In this document: piece after piece, positions 1-14,726 of the stretch
How the letters are laid out: each line of letters starts with the position of its first letter
Numbering within the stretch: position 1 is the first letter of the stretch
Assembly: GCA_036897485.1 (NCBI GenBank)
Contig: JAYMTF010000429.1
Span: forward strand, 1 to 36,666
Direction of reading: 5' to 3'
Origin: Pelargonium nanum
Taxonomy: Eukaryota; Streptophyta; Magnoliopsida; Geraniales; Geraniaceae
DNA: 36,666 nt
The notes under the pieces: model-generated
Told to the model about the DNA's origin: nothing
The model's database searches: none
What the model saw: the letters and a program-made list of their open reading frames with translations, nothing else
Program-made: the position numbers and the translations under genes

Positions 1-252
1 TGGTGTGTAGGCCAATTTTTCAAAAAAAAAAAAAACAAAAAACATGCCCACTTTATTCCATGAGGACCATGACAAGTTACAAATGACAACAGTTGATAAT
101 TAACCTTAAACACACAAGCACAAAGCTCCAAAGGGAGTGAACATGGCAAAAGAGTCCCTTTTATTGAGAGGAGAACAGGAGGAGGACACTCTTGCCTACA
201 ACAACATGATACACTACAGCAAAAGCTAATTGCTTGGCCATCTCCATTTCCT
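1..252 (-). other. 3' UTR and downstream flank of GST gene 1
   Basis: This stretch follows the TAG stop of the first GST gene (minus strand). Read on the minus strand it carries a canonical AATAAA polyadenylation signal at 52-57, about 195 nt after the stop. Beyond that lies an A-rich run at 21-44. I see no other gene in it. Confidence 0.6.
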
Positions 253-1548
<1,296 letters not shown>

Positions 1549-1640
1549 TCACAAATTACGAAAGAATAAATATCTTAGAGAGATTACTAATGAGGAACAG
1601 AGATGCTTGGTTTGTGAGCATAGCTTCGGGTTGGTCTGAT

Positions 1641-1728
1641 ATTTATAGCAGAGCCCGAATTTGAATGTGGTCAGAAAAGTGAAGCAATGGTTTTTATAAA
1701 AAGCGTACGAACGCAACTGAGTTCGTCA
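1641..1728 (-). promoter_or_regulatory. GST gene 1 promoter: TATA box and as-1-like half-sites
   Basis: On the minus strand a TATAAATA box lies at about 1640-1647, 99-105 bp before the ATG. Upstream, on the plus strand, ACGCAA (1711-1716) and CGTCA (1724-1728; TGACG on the other strand) sit 13 bp apart start to start. The same two half-sites at the same spacing occur in GST gene 2. TGACG pairs are the known binding sites of TGA-type bZIP factors in GST promoters (as-1/ocs elements). A second TATAAAA-like run at 1690-1697 is an alternative. Confidence 0.6.
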
Positions 1729-2941
1729 CCAAATGGTTTGCTGTTCTTTTTCTATCTTGTTTGGATGGATTCAGCTGAAGTTGGTTGTCATTTGTCAACA
1801 TCTGTGTTCTTTTTTGTTTTTTTTTTTTTTTTTTGAGTTCTAGATCGATTTGATTTGTTCTTAGTCATTGATTTTTGTAGACATAATAACTAGAATGAAT
1901 TGATTTGATTAACAATAATGAATTAAATAACATGATATGGTTGACCGAAATAAGATATGGGTTGATCTCATATTTGAATATATATATTTTTATTCTATGC
2001 GGTATATTTATTGTTCTAATTTCACGTACGATCGACCTAAAATTGGTAGACCCATATGTGATATGCATCGACCTTAGATTTAGACATACATATTTTTATT
2101 ATATGCGATAGACCATTTTAGTTTCACGATCGACCTACAATCAATAAACCACTATCAAATATTGGTCGGCCTTACTTTTATTCTAATGTTTGTATAATTT
2201 AAAAGGTCGACCACAAAAATAATTAGCTTGACAAATTGCATATAAAATATAAACTTCTTTATATATATATACATACACGTTACCTCATTTAAGCTATCTT
2301 TACATAATTTTACTTCTATACACAATTAAAATGGACAACTTAAACAGCTTATAAAAAAAATGGACAACTTAACCAAAACATTTGAATCAGACAATTCAAA
2401 CAACCCTCATATACTTTATCTTAACACATATAATTTTACATGCATAAAAATTTATGCTATTAAAAAAATTAATTTTTTATAACTTGATAATGAGAAGATT
2501 ATTATAGTTTTAAATTCAAACTATATTTTATTATGATTCATCAGAGGTTTTCTAATACCAGATGATTCTCAAATCCCAGTGGCTTTAAAAAAAACGTAAC
2601 CTATTGCATTGGGAATATGTGTTTTTTTTTTCTTTTTCACTTCTTCGTGCTAATTGGTTTTTGGGATGATAAAAAATGTGTTTGGTTTAGAGAGAACATA
2701 AAAATATGTTTGTTTTTGTTTGGTAGCAATTGAACACTCCACATTTAATAAATTTCAAGTTGGTAGGGTTACAATAATTTGAAAAGGCAATAGTACCAGT
2801 ACGTACTGCATGGGAAACAAATTAAAATGTTTTAATTCTCTAAACTAATTTGGCATCAAGCTAGTTGATATTATTCCTGCAGCCAAGGGATCGAAACACG
2901 TACGTCCGGCGGAAATATTAGAGAAATATGTTTTTGTGACC

Positions 2942-3018
2942 GACAAAAAAACGTTGCAAATCTTGCAAAATTTGAGAATGACAAAAGAACGTTTCAAATA
3001 TTGAAGAAATTCGAGAAT
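2942..3018. repeat. 38-bp degenerate tandem duplication
   Basis: Two adjacent units begin GACAAAA at 2942 and 2980 and both end in GAGAAT, a 38-bp period with several mismatches. No coding potential. Confidence 0.7.
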
Positions 3019-3793
3019 AACCGACATAACAATTTTGCAACGTCATGCAATAAATAAAAGAAACTCAAATGTTCAAAATCCGTTGTTAATAAACAACAAT
3101 TTTTTAATTATTCACTTTTACTGGTCAATGAAATCGTTATGCTGAAAACTTCAACTCAAGTAGTCATTTTTATTTTACCTCTCAAGAATCATGAACTTCC
3201 ATTCTAACACTTCCTGAGAGATTCCAAGCATAGTTCAGTTTCCTTAGGACATGTTGATAGTTCCAAAGGGCAGATCTTGAAGTAATCTAAAGTTTTGATT
3301 TTATGTGTTTGGAAAGATTTGAAGTTTATAGAGAGAGCTACTTCTTTGAATATCAACCATGAATATTGAATGGTATGGTTGGCTTTGAATTCTAAGAATC
3401 AAATGTAACCAAAGAAACTAATTATATTGCCAAAAATATAGTATCACACTTATACATCACCAATATAAAGAGCCAAGAAAATAAATCAACCATATATTCC
3501 CACTTTGCCCAATCATTGTACTTAAAATATGTCACAAATGACCATATCTAGATCATACAAACTACAATATGTCATGACAAGTTACAACTCTATGATCACC
3601 ATATAGAAATATGTGGTTTATACAAAGCACTCAAAGATAAGGAGAGCCCCAAAACACTACACAAGCAATGAAAGTCTTTATTGAACATGAACCAATACTA
3701 AACAAACATCATGACACAAATGGAAACAACTTATTGAGAATTCATTGACCAGCAACTAACATTGCTTGTCCATTCCTCTGCAATTTCATTGAT

Positions 3794-7559
<3,766 letters not shown>

Positions 7560-7772
7560 TGTAAGGATGAACTCGGCCCTTTCATCTTTAACTCATCTGA
7601 TCAGGCAAACCTACAAGTGTCAAAATGATATGGAAGCAATTCAGTGACAAGATAACATCCTCCTCCTGTAATTGCCTGCGCTTGTTATTGTCTAGGGAGC
7701 ACATCGCCATCGATACAACACCAATTAATACAGATTATACAGCGAGCCTCGCCAGCAACAAGTTTCAGGAGA

Positions 7773-7852
7773 CTGCAAAGATATCAGAATAGTTAAGCAA
7801 ACAAATCAATAATCTGCAGACATATATCCGTAAATTAGGATTACTTCCTTAC
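7773..7852 (-). other. Probable intron in the UBP25 3' UTR
   Basis: Seventeen nucleotides after the UBP25 stop, the minus strand shows donor GGTAG|GTAAGG (exon end 7853) and, 80 nt on, acceptor CTTTGCAG|TCTCC (exon start 7772). The junction is less than 50 nt after the stop, so it should not trigger nonsense-mediated decay. Confidence 0.5.
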
Positions 7853-7869
7853 CTACCAAGTTTTGTTAA

Positions 7870-10800
7870 TTAAAGCCCCGGAAAATGCTGCTTTTCTTGG
7901 CTAAATGATCGGAGAAGTTCAATGAGCTGCTCTTTCACTGTCTCAGGAATTTGTGGCAGACAATGAGGTTTAGCTTTGGCTATCAACGATTTCCTGCATC
8001 AAAGTAGTTTCGGAATTAATAATGCAAAGCAAAAGGTTAAATCATAATAAGAAGTAAAGATAAAAACTTAGACCCACAACTGCTGAATCAAGAGTGGTCT
8101 TATAATAACAATCAAACATTTAAAATTCCAAAAAGTAGCAAGTTTATGTAGGTGGATAAGTGCATATATTCTCATAGATGTTGATGCTTAAAGAGTACAT
8201 CATTACATACAAAACACATAGAGAGAAGAAATACATCAAGCGATATCAGTATAGCTGCATAGCACACATATGCAAACACTCACTCTTTAGGCATGGCTTA
8301 AACAATGCTAACAGATTATAGAACACAAGAAAGCGTGAACATATTGTATTCCGTACTAGCAAAGTTTTCACAACTCAAACATCTCCTTGTTATATAAGTA
8401 CCAAGAGAAAATAGATCATGGATCATCCATATTATTCTGCCTCACATCAACCAGTTGTGTCAATGTAAAAACAAAACCCAACCTATAATATCGGTTCAGA
8501 ATTGAAATTCCCAACACAAGTGACAAAAGGTGGTATCATATATTAATTTGATGCATCAAGTGACAATTCAAAACAAAGAAAGAAGTTCACCAACAGCACA
8601 AACAGAGGGTTTGAGAATGCTTACTTAAAGTCACTACTAGATGGAGTATATCCCGCTTCTCTTGTACAAGACCTCTTTTCTGAACGCATGATACTGTGTA
8701 CCTCATCAACCCAACCACATGATCGCAAAGCTGAAGCGGCATATTTCTTAAGGCTGAAACATAAAACATAAAAATAGTAAAACAGAGTGAAACAGAGTGA
8801 AAACCAAAGAAAAAGATTACAAGGAGAAAGGAATTAAATTTGAGGTTGAGCAAACAACAATAAGTGGCAAAATTAGTAATGGAATCACAATGCCACAAAA
8901 AAACACTAAAAAACATAGAACTTAATGCTATCTCCTTTGTTAAGCCAAGTGCTATCACGCCTCTTTCTTCACTACTTTTCATACCCCTACCCGTTTTAGT
9001 TTCTCCTCACTGAATTTTCACTTTGAATAGTTTCAGTCCTAACCTTATCCTTCCTAGTGTTGCCACACGCCCATCTAAACATTCTCATCTTTGGCTCTGT
9101 GCTAACCCCCCTTTTATGCCATCGCAGCCTAGTGCCGTATAATGTAGTTCACTGTATAGCTAAGCTTTTAGGGGCATCTTTTATCACAAAGATTTCCCAG
9201 AACCCTCATCCACTTCAATCACTATACATTAATTACATGCCTAACATCAACTTCAATCGCTCTGCTTGTTTGAATTGTAGATCCAATGTACCTAAAATGA
9301 TTTCTTTACTAATTATCTTAACTTCTGGCATAATTGATTCACTTCTCACCCCCTATTTGAGTTAAAACTACACTATATTCCGTTTTGGTTCTACTTATTC
9401 TAAACAGTAAACTCCTTTGCTTTTAAAGCTTCTCTCCATCTATCTGAATTGGCATTAATCTCTAATTTACTCTCATCAAGACAATATCATCTGCAAATAT
9501 GCACCAACAGACCTCATCTTGAAGAGGTCTTATAGCTAATCCTTGATGCAATCCTATCGTGATGGAAAAAAAATCTCTAGTGATTTCCTCACTAGCCTTC
9601 ACTCTAGTTGATACTCCTTCTTCGTACATATCCCTAATTAAGTTTTATTCAATAGAGTGGATCATCTTCAAAATCTAAGAGCAACTAGAATCATACCCAA
9701 AGAAAAAATTATTTATGGCCCAAAAATAAAAGTGATAAACTCTGAAGCTGAAGACATTTACAGATAATTGTGGGCAATCTCTGATATATAAAAAGACCCA
9801 TGCTACGTTGACTCACACAAACACATGGTCTGACTTATCAAGCTTAAAAAAATTCCCTTTTATTTCGGGCAGGACTTGAATCCATATATTTAAGATTTAG
9901 ATAATCGTATAAAAACGCGTGAAAGAATCAAAAGGTTAGATATTACAAATGTTAATGAATCAAAGAAATGAAATATATGTACAATTGTACATGGGTAGAT
10001 ATGAATCAATACTAGCTAAACGGGTAAAAACAAGAAACTTTTTAAAACAATTGAGGGAGGAAATGACATACTCTGCTTTCAGTTCGTCGACTTTTGCCTG
10101 AGATTCAGCATCTTGTGCAAGCAAGATGCAACACTCATGTGATGTCCTCTTTGACCCTGAGATATTAGAGTGGCCATTCGCACTGCCATTGTGTGTTTCA
10201 TGGTGACCAAGCCCTTTTCTAGCTGTGACCCCATTTCTTGTAACACCACCTTCAAAAATATCACTTTTTGCAAAGCTGCTAGCAATACTCTGAACATGAC
10301 CATTTCCATTTTGCGATCGATATGCTTCACTGTTCTTTGGATTGCCCCCATCAGCCTCTTTATTTTTTTCAGAACCATTCCCACTTGCTAACAATGATGC
10401 ATATTTTTTACTATTCTCCTCATGAATTGAGTTTTTTCCATTCCCATTTGTTTGCATTAATTGACCCTCTTGAACATCAACTTTTCCATTGCTAGTCACT
10501 GGAACCGTTTTGGAGTTATTAGAATTAGAGTTTCCTAAAACGTTGAACTTAATTCTTGGCGATGAAGGGGCTTTATCAACCTTTGATATGGTTGAGGTAT
10601 CTATTCGATTAGGTTGGCCAACATATGGTTTAGTTTGCACTGATTTGAGAGGATGAGAAGCCTTAAGGCTTTTAGACGCCTCACTGCCATTTCTATCATG
10701 AGATTTCTTCACTCCATTAGAAAGGGCAGAAACAGGCCTTTGGTTAGAACGAGTGAAGAAAAGTATATAAGCCTTTTCTGACAAAACTTCCTGTAGGGTT

Positions 10801-12766
10801 GAAAGTGACACATATGAATCATTGCAGCAATACCACCGACCCACTGCATCCTGTATGCACATAGAAATCAATATCCATAAACAATCAAGTGCAACTTCTT
10901 TTCTGTAACCCATTACTTATTAAACAATAGATAAGTTTAGGTACCTTAATATATGCATAGTAGTGGCCTGAGTCTGGAGATAATCCCGAATGCACAATAG
11001 TACCGAAAAGATTATACTCTGGTTGTGGATCCTGTATGAAAATTTGAATTCAATAACACAAAAAGAAGGCATAACAGGTATAAACTAACTACAAACAAAC
11101 TCAAATTCCATGAGACTAAAGCACCAAAATAACATCCAGATAAGTGGTAAATTCCTTCAAACTACCAGCAATACATACAAAGCATACACAAAAGAAGAGC
11201 TCTACAGTAAAAAAAGTTAAGGAGATAAATAAAATCTATACTTCAATTTTAAACAGCTCAACAGTTCCATATACATTGGAAACCAAACTCTGCTCTTTTT
11301 AATAAGTTTAAGCCTCACTACTTTTGATTGGGATGAGAATTCTATGTTTTGTTTATTTTGATCAGCAAGGGAATGCTGCAATCCATCCTAGTACTACTCG
11401 TGCATGCTGATGTTCCTTATCATTTGGCAGAACATATGACATAAAGTTAAGCTAACATGAATATCAAAGCACTGAAATTGGTATTCTTACAAGTTAGCAC
11501 AGTTAGCTGAGTAGTAACTACAATTAAGTGAACCTAGTATATGTGCATCTTTGCATGTCTTCCTAAAAAATTCTAACATAGACTGATCAGAAAAGGTAAC
11601 TAGCAAATATAAAAAGGATGTTGATATGGATTTGAAAGAAAGTTAAGTAATTGACGCACCTGACTTGTTTTGCACATGAAGCTTGAAAGCACCAAAACAT
11701 CCTCAAATGCAATGTATTTATCAATCTTCCCACCATATTCAAATCTCTGCCAGCACAATTCAACAAAACATCCCTATTATTTACTCAAAAATCAAACGCA
11801 ATGACAGAACTAAGTACCGACTAGCCAAATAAACAACTAGAGCATCAACTGACCTTTAGCTGTATTACAAGGATGTTAGGAGCTTGATATATGGACATTT
11901 GCTTCTGAGCTGTCACCAATTTCTTACAACTAAACAAGCATAAGTATCTTGAAGAAAAAAATGCAAAGGAAAAATCAGAATGCAATGGCATAAAAATCAA
12001 ATAGTCACTTACTTCTCACACTGGTACTTATTGCTTCCGTCCAAAACCTCTGGATGAAAGAACCTCTGCATAGCCTCCTTAATCGAATTACATTGCAAAA
12101 TGTCAAGATTTATGTCCATAATCTCATCCACCTTATTGGACTCAGCGCCGCAGGACATACACTTGACCTGACTCTGCAACGCACCCCCGAAAATCTCCTT
12201 GACCACCGTAGAGGAACTACCATTTCCCGCCTCTCCTCCGCCGCCCTTGCGCCTGAGCTTCTTGAGGCGCAGACAGGTGTTGTGGCAGGCGTCTATGACG
12301 AAGCGCAAGAACTCGTGCGCGTCCTCCTGGCGGCCGCACCTGAACTGGTCGGAGAAAATCCTGAGACAGCTCTGGATTTTGAGCGGCGCGTCGAGAGGGA
12401 GATCGACGCGATGCGACCGCGCGATACGCTTCTCGAGTAAGCAGAACGGACACTCGCGCTTCCCTTCCGCGGCCGCACCAGAATCGCCTGAGAAATGAAA
12501 TCAAGAAAATCGAATTAGGGCACAGAGATTGAGAAAAAAAAGAGCGTGACGGTGGAGTTGTGGAGGAGAGTAGAGAGTAGCGTACAGAGAGAGGAGTGCT
12601 GGTTTTTGAGGCAGAAGTTGGCGAGAGGAGCGGTGTAGGTGAGGCACTGAAGGACGCTGTTGAGGTAGCAGGAGTTGCCGAGGTTGCGGAGGCCGAGAGG
12701 AGGCTTGTTCTTGCGCTTGGGATTGAGTAGACTCGGCTGCCAACTCATTTGCAATTGCAAGGCCAT
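7870..12766 (-). CDS. UBP25: Ubiquitin-specific protease UBP25 (deubiquitinase)
   Basis: Eight coding exons on the minus strand: 12766-12586, 12487-12013, 11929-11854, 11746-11660, 11031-10945, 10850-10072, 8753-8625, 7993-7870. Together they give 645 aa with every junction in frame and GT-AG. It is a USP-family cysteine protease that removes ubiquitin from proteins. The Cys box [15 protein letters not shown] carries catalytic Cys33. The His box SGHYYAY carries His296, and WYCCNDS supplies the Asn/Asp (312/313). Zinc-ribbon-type CxxC pairs are visible in KCMSCG and in ENCKK, across an exon junction. [17 protein letters not shown] is the typical QQDA box. The long exon 6 encodes a Ser/Asn/Gly-rich, low-complexity tail, and the C-terminus ([17 protein letters not shown]; ending HFPGL) matches what I recall of Arabidopsis UBP25. 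The start is the ATG before [13 protein letters not shown], matching the family. Exon 2 is unusually GC-rich. The 1.3-kb intron 6 contains a decayed LINE. The upstream region is TATA-less. Confidence 0.96.
9010..9660 (-). mobile_element. Decayed non-LTR retrotransposon (LINE) reverse-transcriptase fragment
   Basis: Inside the intron between UBP25 exons 6 and 7, the minus strand encodes a broken reverse transcriptase. Recognisable blocks in order are a YEEG-type stretch, GLHQG (9540-9554), FADDIVL with the catalytic DD (FADD at 9486-9497), a W-R-E-A-L block, SRTKTEY, and [14 protein letters not shown] near 9060-9100. Stops and frameshifts interrupt it. The order and wording fit the RTE-like LINEs common in plants. 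It lies in the same orientation as UBP25 and is inactive. Confidence 0.8.
12013..12487 (-). other. UBP25: GC-rich, CpG-dense exon 2 of UBP25
   Basis: From about 12180 to 12480 the composition changes abruptly to GC-rich with many CpGs, while flanking introns and neighbouring exons are AT-rich. This leaves several alternative frames open on both strands. Only the frame reading [20 protein letters not shown] into [17 protein letters not shown] fits the USP family and both splice junctions. Confidence 0.85.
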
Positions 12767-13730
12767 CAACGACCTTGGAGCTGCTCCAACTCCGGCGCAT
12801 CGGACCGGCGGCGAGAGAACGACGAAGACGACGATCGCATTTCTCGTTTGAATTGAAAAAAATGGGAAAAGAGGGAAGATACTGCAGAAGCAGCAGCCCG
12901 TACCAAAAACCCCCAATTCCTTCTACTTATCACTAATTGCGTCGATTAATTAATTAATTAATTAATACTTGTTTAGCTGTTTATTTTTCTTAATTAGTAC
13001 GTAAATAAATTGACTAATTCCATAAATATGATATTTTTTTTGAAACAATTCCGTAAATATGATATGAGCATGGGTGTAATTAATTAATTTTTTATTATTT
13101 TGGTTGGTGAGTTTGTCCATTGTATTTTAATATTTTTATGTGTTTTAACTATTTGGATAAGTATTCTAAATCAAGGCTAAGAAAAAAAATTGTATATTGC
13201 ATAATAGTGTGATTTTTTTTCAAAAACAAATGTCATATTTCTAATGTTATTGTTATAATAAATTAGTAATCATATATTAATATTGCGGTTCTAGATGTTT
13301 ATACAATATAAAATGTACTACATCAATTTATTTATTTTTTCTTAAAAAAAAATTAAGACACTAATTTTGAGATAGATGAATTAAATTTTAAGCTTTAAAA
13401 TAAGCTTAGTAATTTTTCACTCTCTCTTTTGAAAAAAATTAAATAATACTATTGAGTGTTTGTTAGCATTATATATGAGTGTTTGATGTAACAAATTCAT
13501 GTAATAGTAACTAATTAATCCTAAAGATATTATTAATATTTTATGTATTACCAATTTTCTCAAAAAAGGAAAATAAAGTTGTTCATTTTTAAGTTTTCTT
13601 TTTCTTTTTGGTCATCTTATAGCTAAATTTGTACACTTGTTATTGTAATTCCCTCCATCCAATCACAACATGAACATTTTTCCCAAACCAAACCCATCTA
13701 CAAATATTGGAAGTTAGTCTTGTCTATTTG
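12767..13730. other. UBP25 upstream region and AT-rich spacer
   Basis: Contains the UBP25 5' UTR and promoter (no obvious TATA box on the minus strand close to the ATG), a (TTAA)n microsatellite near 12944-12966, and about 700 bp of very AT-rich DNA. No gene seen. Confidence 0.55.
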
Positions 13731-13734
13731 ACTA

Positions 13735-13743
13735 ATATATATA
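13735..13743 (+). promoter_or_regulatory. Candidate TATA box for the small locus at 13811
   Basis: ATATATATA lies about 70 bp upstream of the ATG at 13811, a plausible distance for a plant core promoter. Confidence 0.35.
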
Positions 13744-13810
13744 TCATTGACTCCAAGTCTCCAAGGTACATGTTGCACTGCATTCACACAGGAAGATCTA
13801 TTGTTTCTAG

Positions 13811-13981
13811 ATGGAGGCTAGTCAGCAAGAGCAGCTGTTCAAAAGCTTGACTTCAAAGTTCAAACCTTCAGCTACAAGTGCAAAAAGGATGTTTACACAG
13901 GACTTTTGTATTCAGATCCTCACCCTGATCAGTATAGATTTCCAAAACCATGTCAACAAGGCTTTAAGGAGAAAAACTTAA
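13811..13981 (+). CDS. Hypothetical 56-aa protein
   Basis: An ATG-started frame of 57 codons (TAA at 13979-13981) beginning MEASQQEQLFKSLTSKFK and ending KALRRKT. It has a candidate TATA box about 70 bp upstream. It is basic at both ends, with a hydrophobic middle (CIQILTLIS) and no clear signal peptide. I do not recognise a family. A second frame overlaps it (open from 13821, ATG at 13906, stop at 14091). The composition is less AT-rich than the spacer upstream, which hints at a once-coding sequence. It could be a small gene, the last exon of something unrecognised (TTTCTAG precedes the ATG), or a broken relic. Low confidence. Confidence 0.3.
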   Translation: MEASQQEQLFKSLTSKFKPSATSAKRMFTQDFCIQILTLISIDFQNHVNKALRRKT

Positions 13982-14091
13982 GCCTAGCAAATAAGCCAAC
14001 TCAAGCATATTTACATGCATTGCCTCTACAGAAACTACACTCACTCCACATGCAGCTTGAACCGAGCGAGTTCATTTGGCAGAAACTATGA
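13906..14091 (+). CDS. Hypothetical overlapping 61-aa reading frame
   Basis: Frame +2 relative to the 56-aa frame at 13811. It is open for about 90 codons from 13821 and has an ATG at 13906 (MYSDPHPDQYRFPKP...). It ends EFIWQKL at 14091. No family recognised. Only one of the two overlapping frames is likely to be real; a frameshift between them is also possible. Confidence 0.2.
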   Translation: MYSDPHPDQYRFPKPCQQGFKEKNLSLANKPTQAYLHALPLQKLHSLHMQLEPSEFIWQKL

Positions 14092-14389
14092 GATGACCTC
14101 ATTTTCATGGTGTTACCTCAATCCCGGCGTCTAAAAGTTACAGCATCCAAACGAATCCTAGAAAACACGGGCTACTTTAAGTTGTAAAACCCACTGTTGA
14201 AAGAAAATATCATTCTACATTCAGAAACTCTATTCCAGAATCCAAACTAGGAAACAACTGTGCATCATCAATGTGATACAAATATGCACTAATGTTGATG
14301 ATTTTCAAGATGATAGAAAATGTAGTAACGCTATATGACTTAATTCCACAAATTACAAATGAACCTTTGTTTTGACTAAAAGTACCTCT

Positions 14390-14526
14390 CTACACTTCAA
14401 AAGCCTTGATTAAGTATTTCCTTGCATGATTGAACTGTGACAACTTTGAATCTTTACACACTTTATCCTCTTTGCTAACTGAATCTGATCTGTATGGTGA
14501 CAAAGAATACTCTACTTTGGAAGCAG
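14390..14526 (-). other. Probable 3' UTR exon of the translocator gene, with an open frame
   Basis: After the translocator stop the minus strand has donor AAG|GTGGGT (exon end 14696) and acceptor TGTTGCAG|CTGCTTCC (exon start 14526), implying a 168-nt 3' UTR intron. The exon after it stays open for 44 codons (ASKVEYSLSPYRSDSV... to KAFEV) before TAG at 14390-14392. This could be chance or an alternative C-terminus. The splice junction is about 31 nt after the stop, so decay is not expected. Confidence 0.4.
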
Positions 14527-14726
14527 CTGCAACAGCAAGAACAAGATAATATTAGATGATGTCATGATGATGATTCAACCAACCAAAACCCAATGTTATA
14601 CATATGCAGTAGTTTGTCCCAGTAATCCAGTATTGAGCATGAACCTTATAAATGAGATACAACTAAGTATATTAACAAATTTGACAATTACCCACCTTAA
14701 AAAAAGGTAGCCACACTTGTATACAT

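Noticed and set aside
9057-9365. 102-codon plus-strand frame
   Set aside because: It is the antisense of the decayed LINE reverse transcriptase.
12199-12504. Long open frames on both strands, including a 95-codon Arg-rich frame
   Set aside because: They are shadows of the GC-rich UBP25 exon 2; only one frame matches the USP family and its splice junctions.
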